A stretch of 5,396 bases of DNA from Pseudomonas sp. (GTDB lineage: Bacteria > Pseudomonadota > Gammaproteobacteria > Pseudomonadales > Pseudomonadaceae): positions 1 to 5,396 of the forward strand of contig JAPLSD010000479.1 in the NCBI GenBank assembly GCA_026398835.1. Reading direction: 5' to 3'. Both the position numbers and the translations under genes were made by a program. Positions 5,120 to 5,396 of this stretch are shown here, in pieces. The notes beneath the pieces were generated by a model, which was given only the letters and a program-made list of their open reading frames with translations, did no database searches and had not been told where the DNA came from. Each line of letters starts with the position of its first letter. Within the stretch, counting starts at the first letter, position 1.

Positions 5120-5396
5120 TCAGAGCTCCGCGTACATTCGGCCCGGGTTGAAGATCCCTTGCGGGTCCAGTTGCGTTTTGAGTTGGCGGTGATAGCGCAG
5201 CAACGCGGGGGGCAGCGGTTGAAAAGGGCTGTCGATGAGACCGTGGCTGTAGCACGTCGCATGACCGCCGGCCTTTTGGGCAATCGAGCGGATAACGGCA
5301 GCATCGGCGTCGGATTTCAGCCAGCGTTGGGCACCGGCCCAATCGATCAGCTGCTCGCCGGGCAGATCAAGGACGCCGGTGTTGTTGGGCACTGAC
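5120..5396 (-). CDS. glcE: Glycolate oxidase FAD-binding subunit GlcE, C-terminal part (cut by window edge)
   Basis: The frame is open from the right edge to a TGA at 5120-5122, giving the last 91 codons of a protein usually about 350 residues long. The stretch holds LPGEQLIDWAGAQRWLKS, a region rich in HATCYSHGL, and the end LKTQLDPQGIFNPGRMYAEL. The LDPxGIFNPGRM ending is characteristic of FAD-linked oxidases of the GlcD/GlcE (PCMH/vanillyl-alcohol oxidase-like) group. Position directly before glcF, with a 3-bp gap, identifies it as GlcE and not GlcD. The FAD-binding PCMH domain and the start lie beyond the window. The GTG at 5390-5392 is an internal valine codon, not a start. Confidence 0.93.
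   Translation of the reverse strand, partial: SVPNNTGVLDLPGEQLIDWAGAQRWLKSDADAAVIRSIAQKAGGHATCYSHGLIDSPFQPLPPALLRYHRQLKTQLDPQGIFNPGRMYAEL

Overview
The window looks like chromosomal DNA from a fluorescent-type Pseudomonas. The evidence is the GC-rich coding bias, a glycolate oxidase cluster in the order glcE-glcF-glcG, and intergenic DNA carrying Pseudomonas-style REP sequences (GCGGGCAAGCC...GCTCCCAC and GGCGAGGGGCTTGCCCCCGC types). No phage, transposase, CRISPR array, tRNA or rRNA gene was seen. The genus is inferred from sequence style, not from a database match.

Layout. Bases 1-291 (minus strand) hold the N-terminal part of a class I glutamine amidotransferase that runs off the left edge. 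It is divergent from a plus-strand isochorismatase-type cysteine hydrolase (529-1149), and the 237-bp spacer between them carries a candidate promoter and an operator-like palindrome. A 308-bp gap (1150-1457) holds a near-perfect REP doublet (REPIN) and a lone REP of another type. Next is a plus-strand phospholipase/carboxylesterase-family hydrolase with a signal peptide (1458-2174). It converges on a minus-strand small exported protein of unknown function (2207-2788), with a GC-rich hairpin between the two stops. Upstream of that gene is a short repeat-bearing gap and a minus-strand DCC-family (DUF393) protein (2947-3384).

The right part is the 3' end of a glycolate oxidase operon on the minus strand: the C-terminal 91 codons of glcE, complete glcF and glcG. 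The glcE-glcF gap is 3 bp and the glcF-glcG gap 30 bp. The operon is closed by a perfect 27-base palindrome that probably acts as an intrinsic terminator. GlcD and GlcE (FAD subunits) and GlcF (iron-sulfur subunit) together oxidise glycolate to glyoxylate; GlcG is a small accessory protein of the haem-binding/HbpS-like family.

No undescribed defence, mobile or biosynthetic system is visible. The points most worth a second look are the REPIN, the operator-like palindrome between the divergent amidotransferase and cysteine hydrolase, the exported version of a normally cytosolic esterase family, the unknown exported protein, and the palindromic terminator after glcG.
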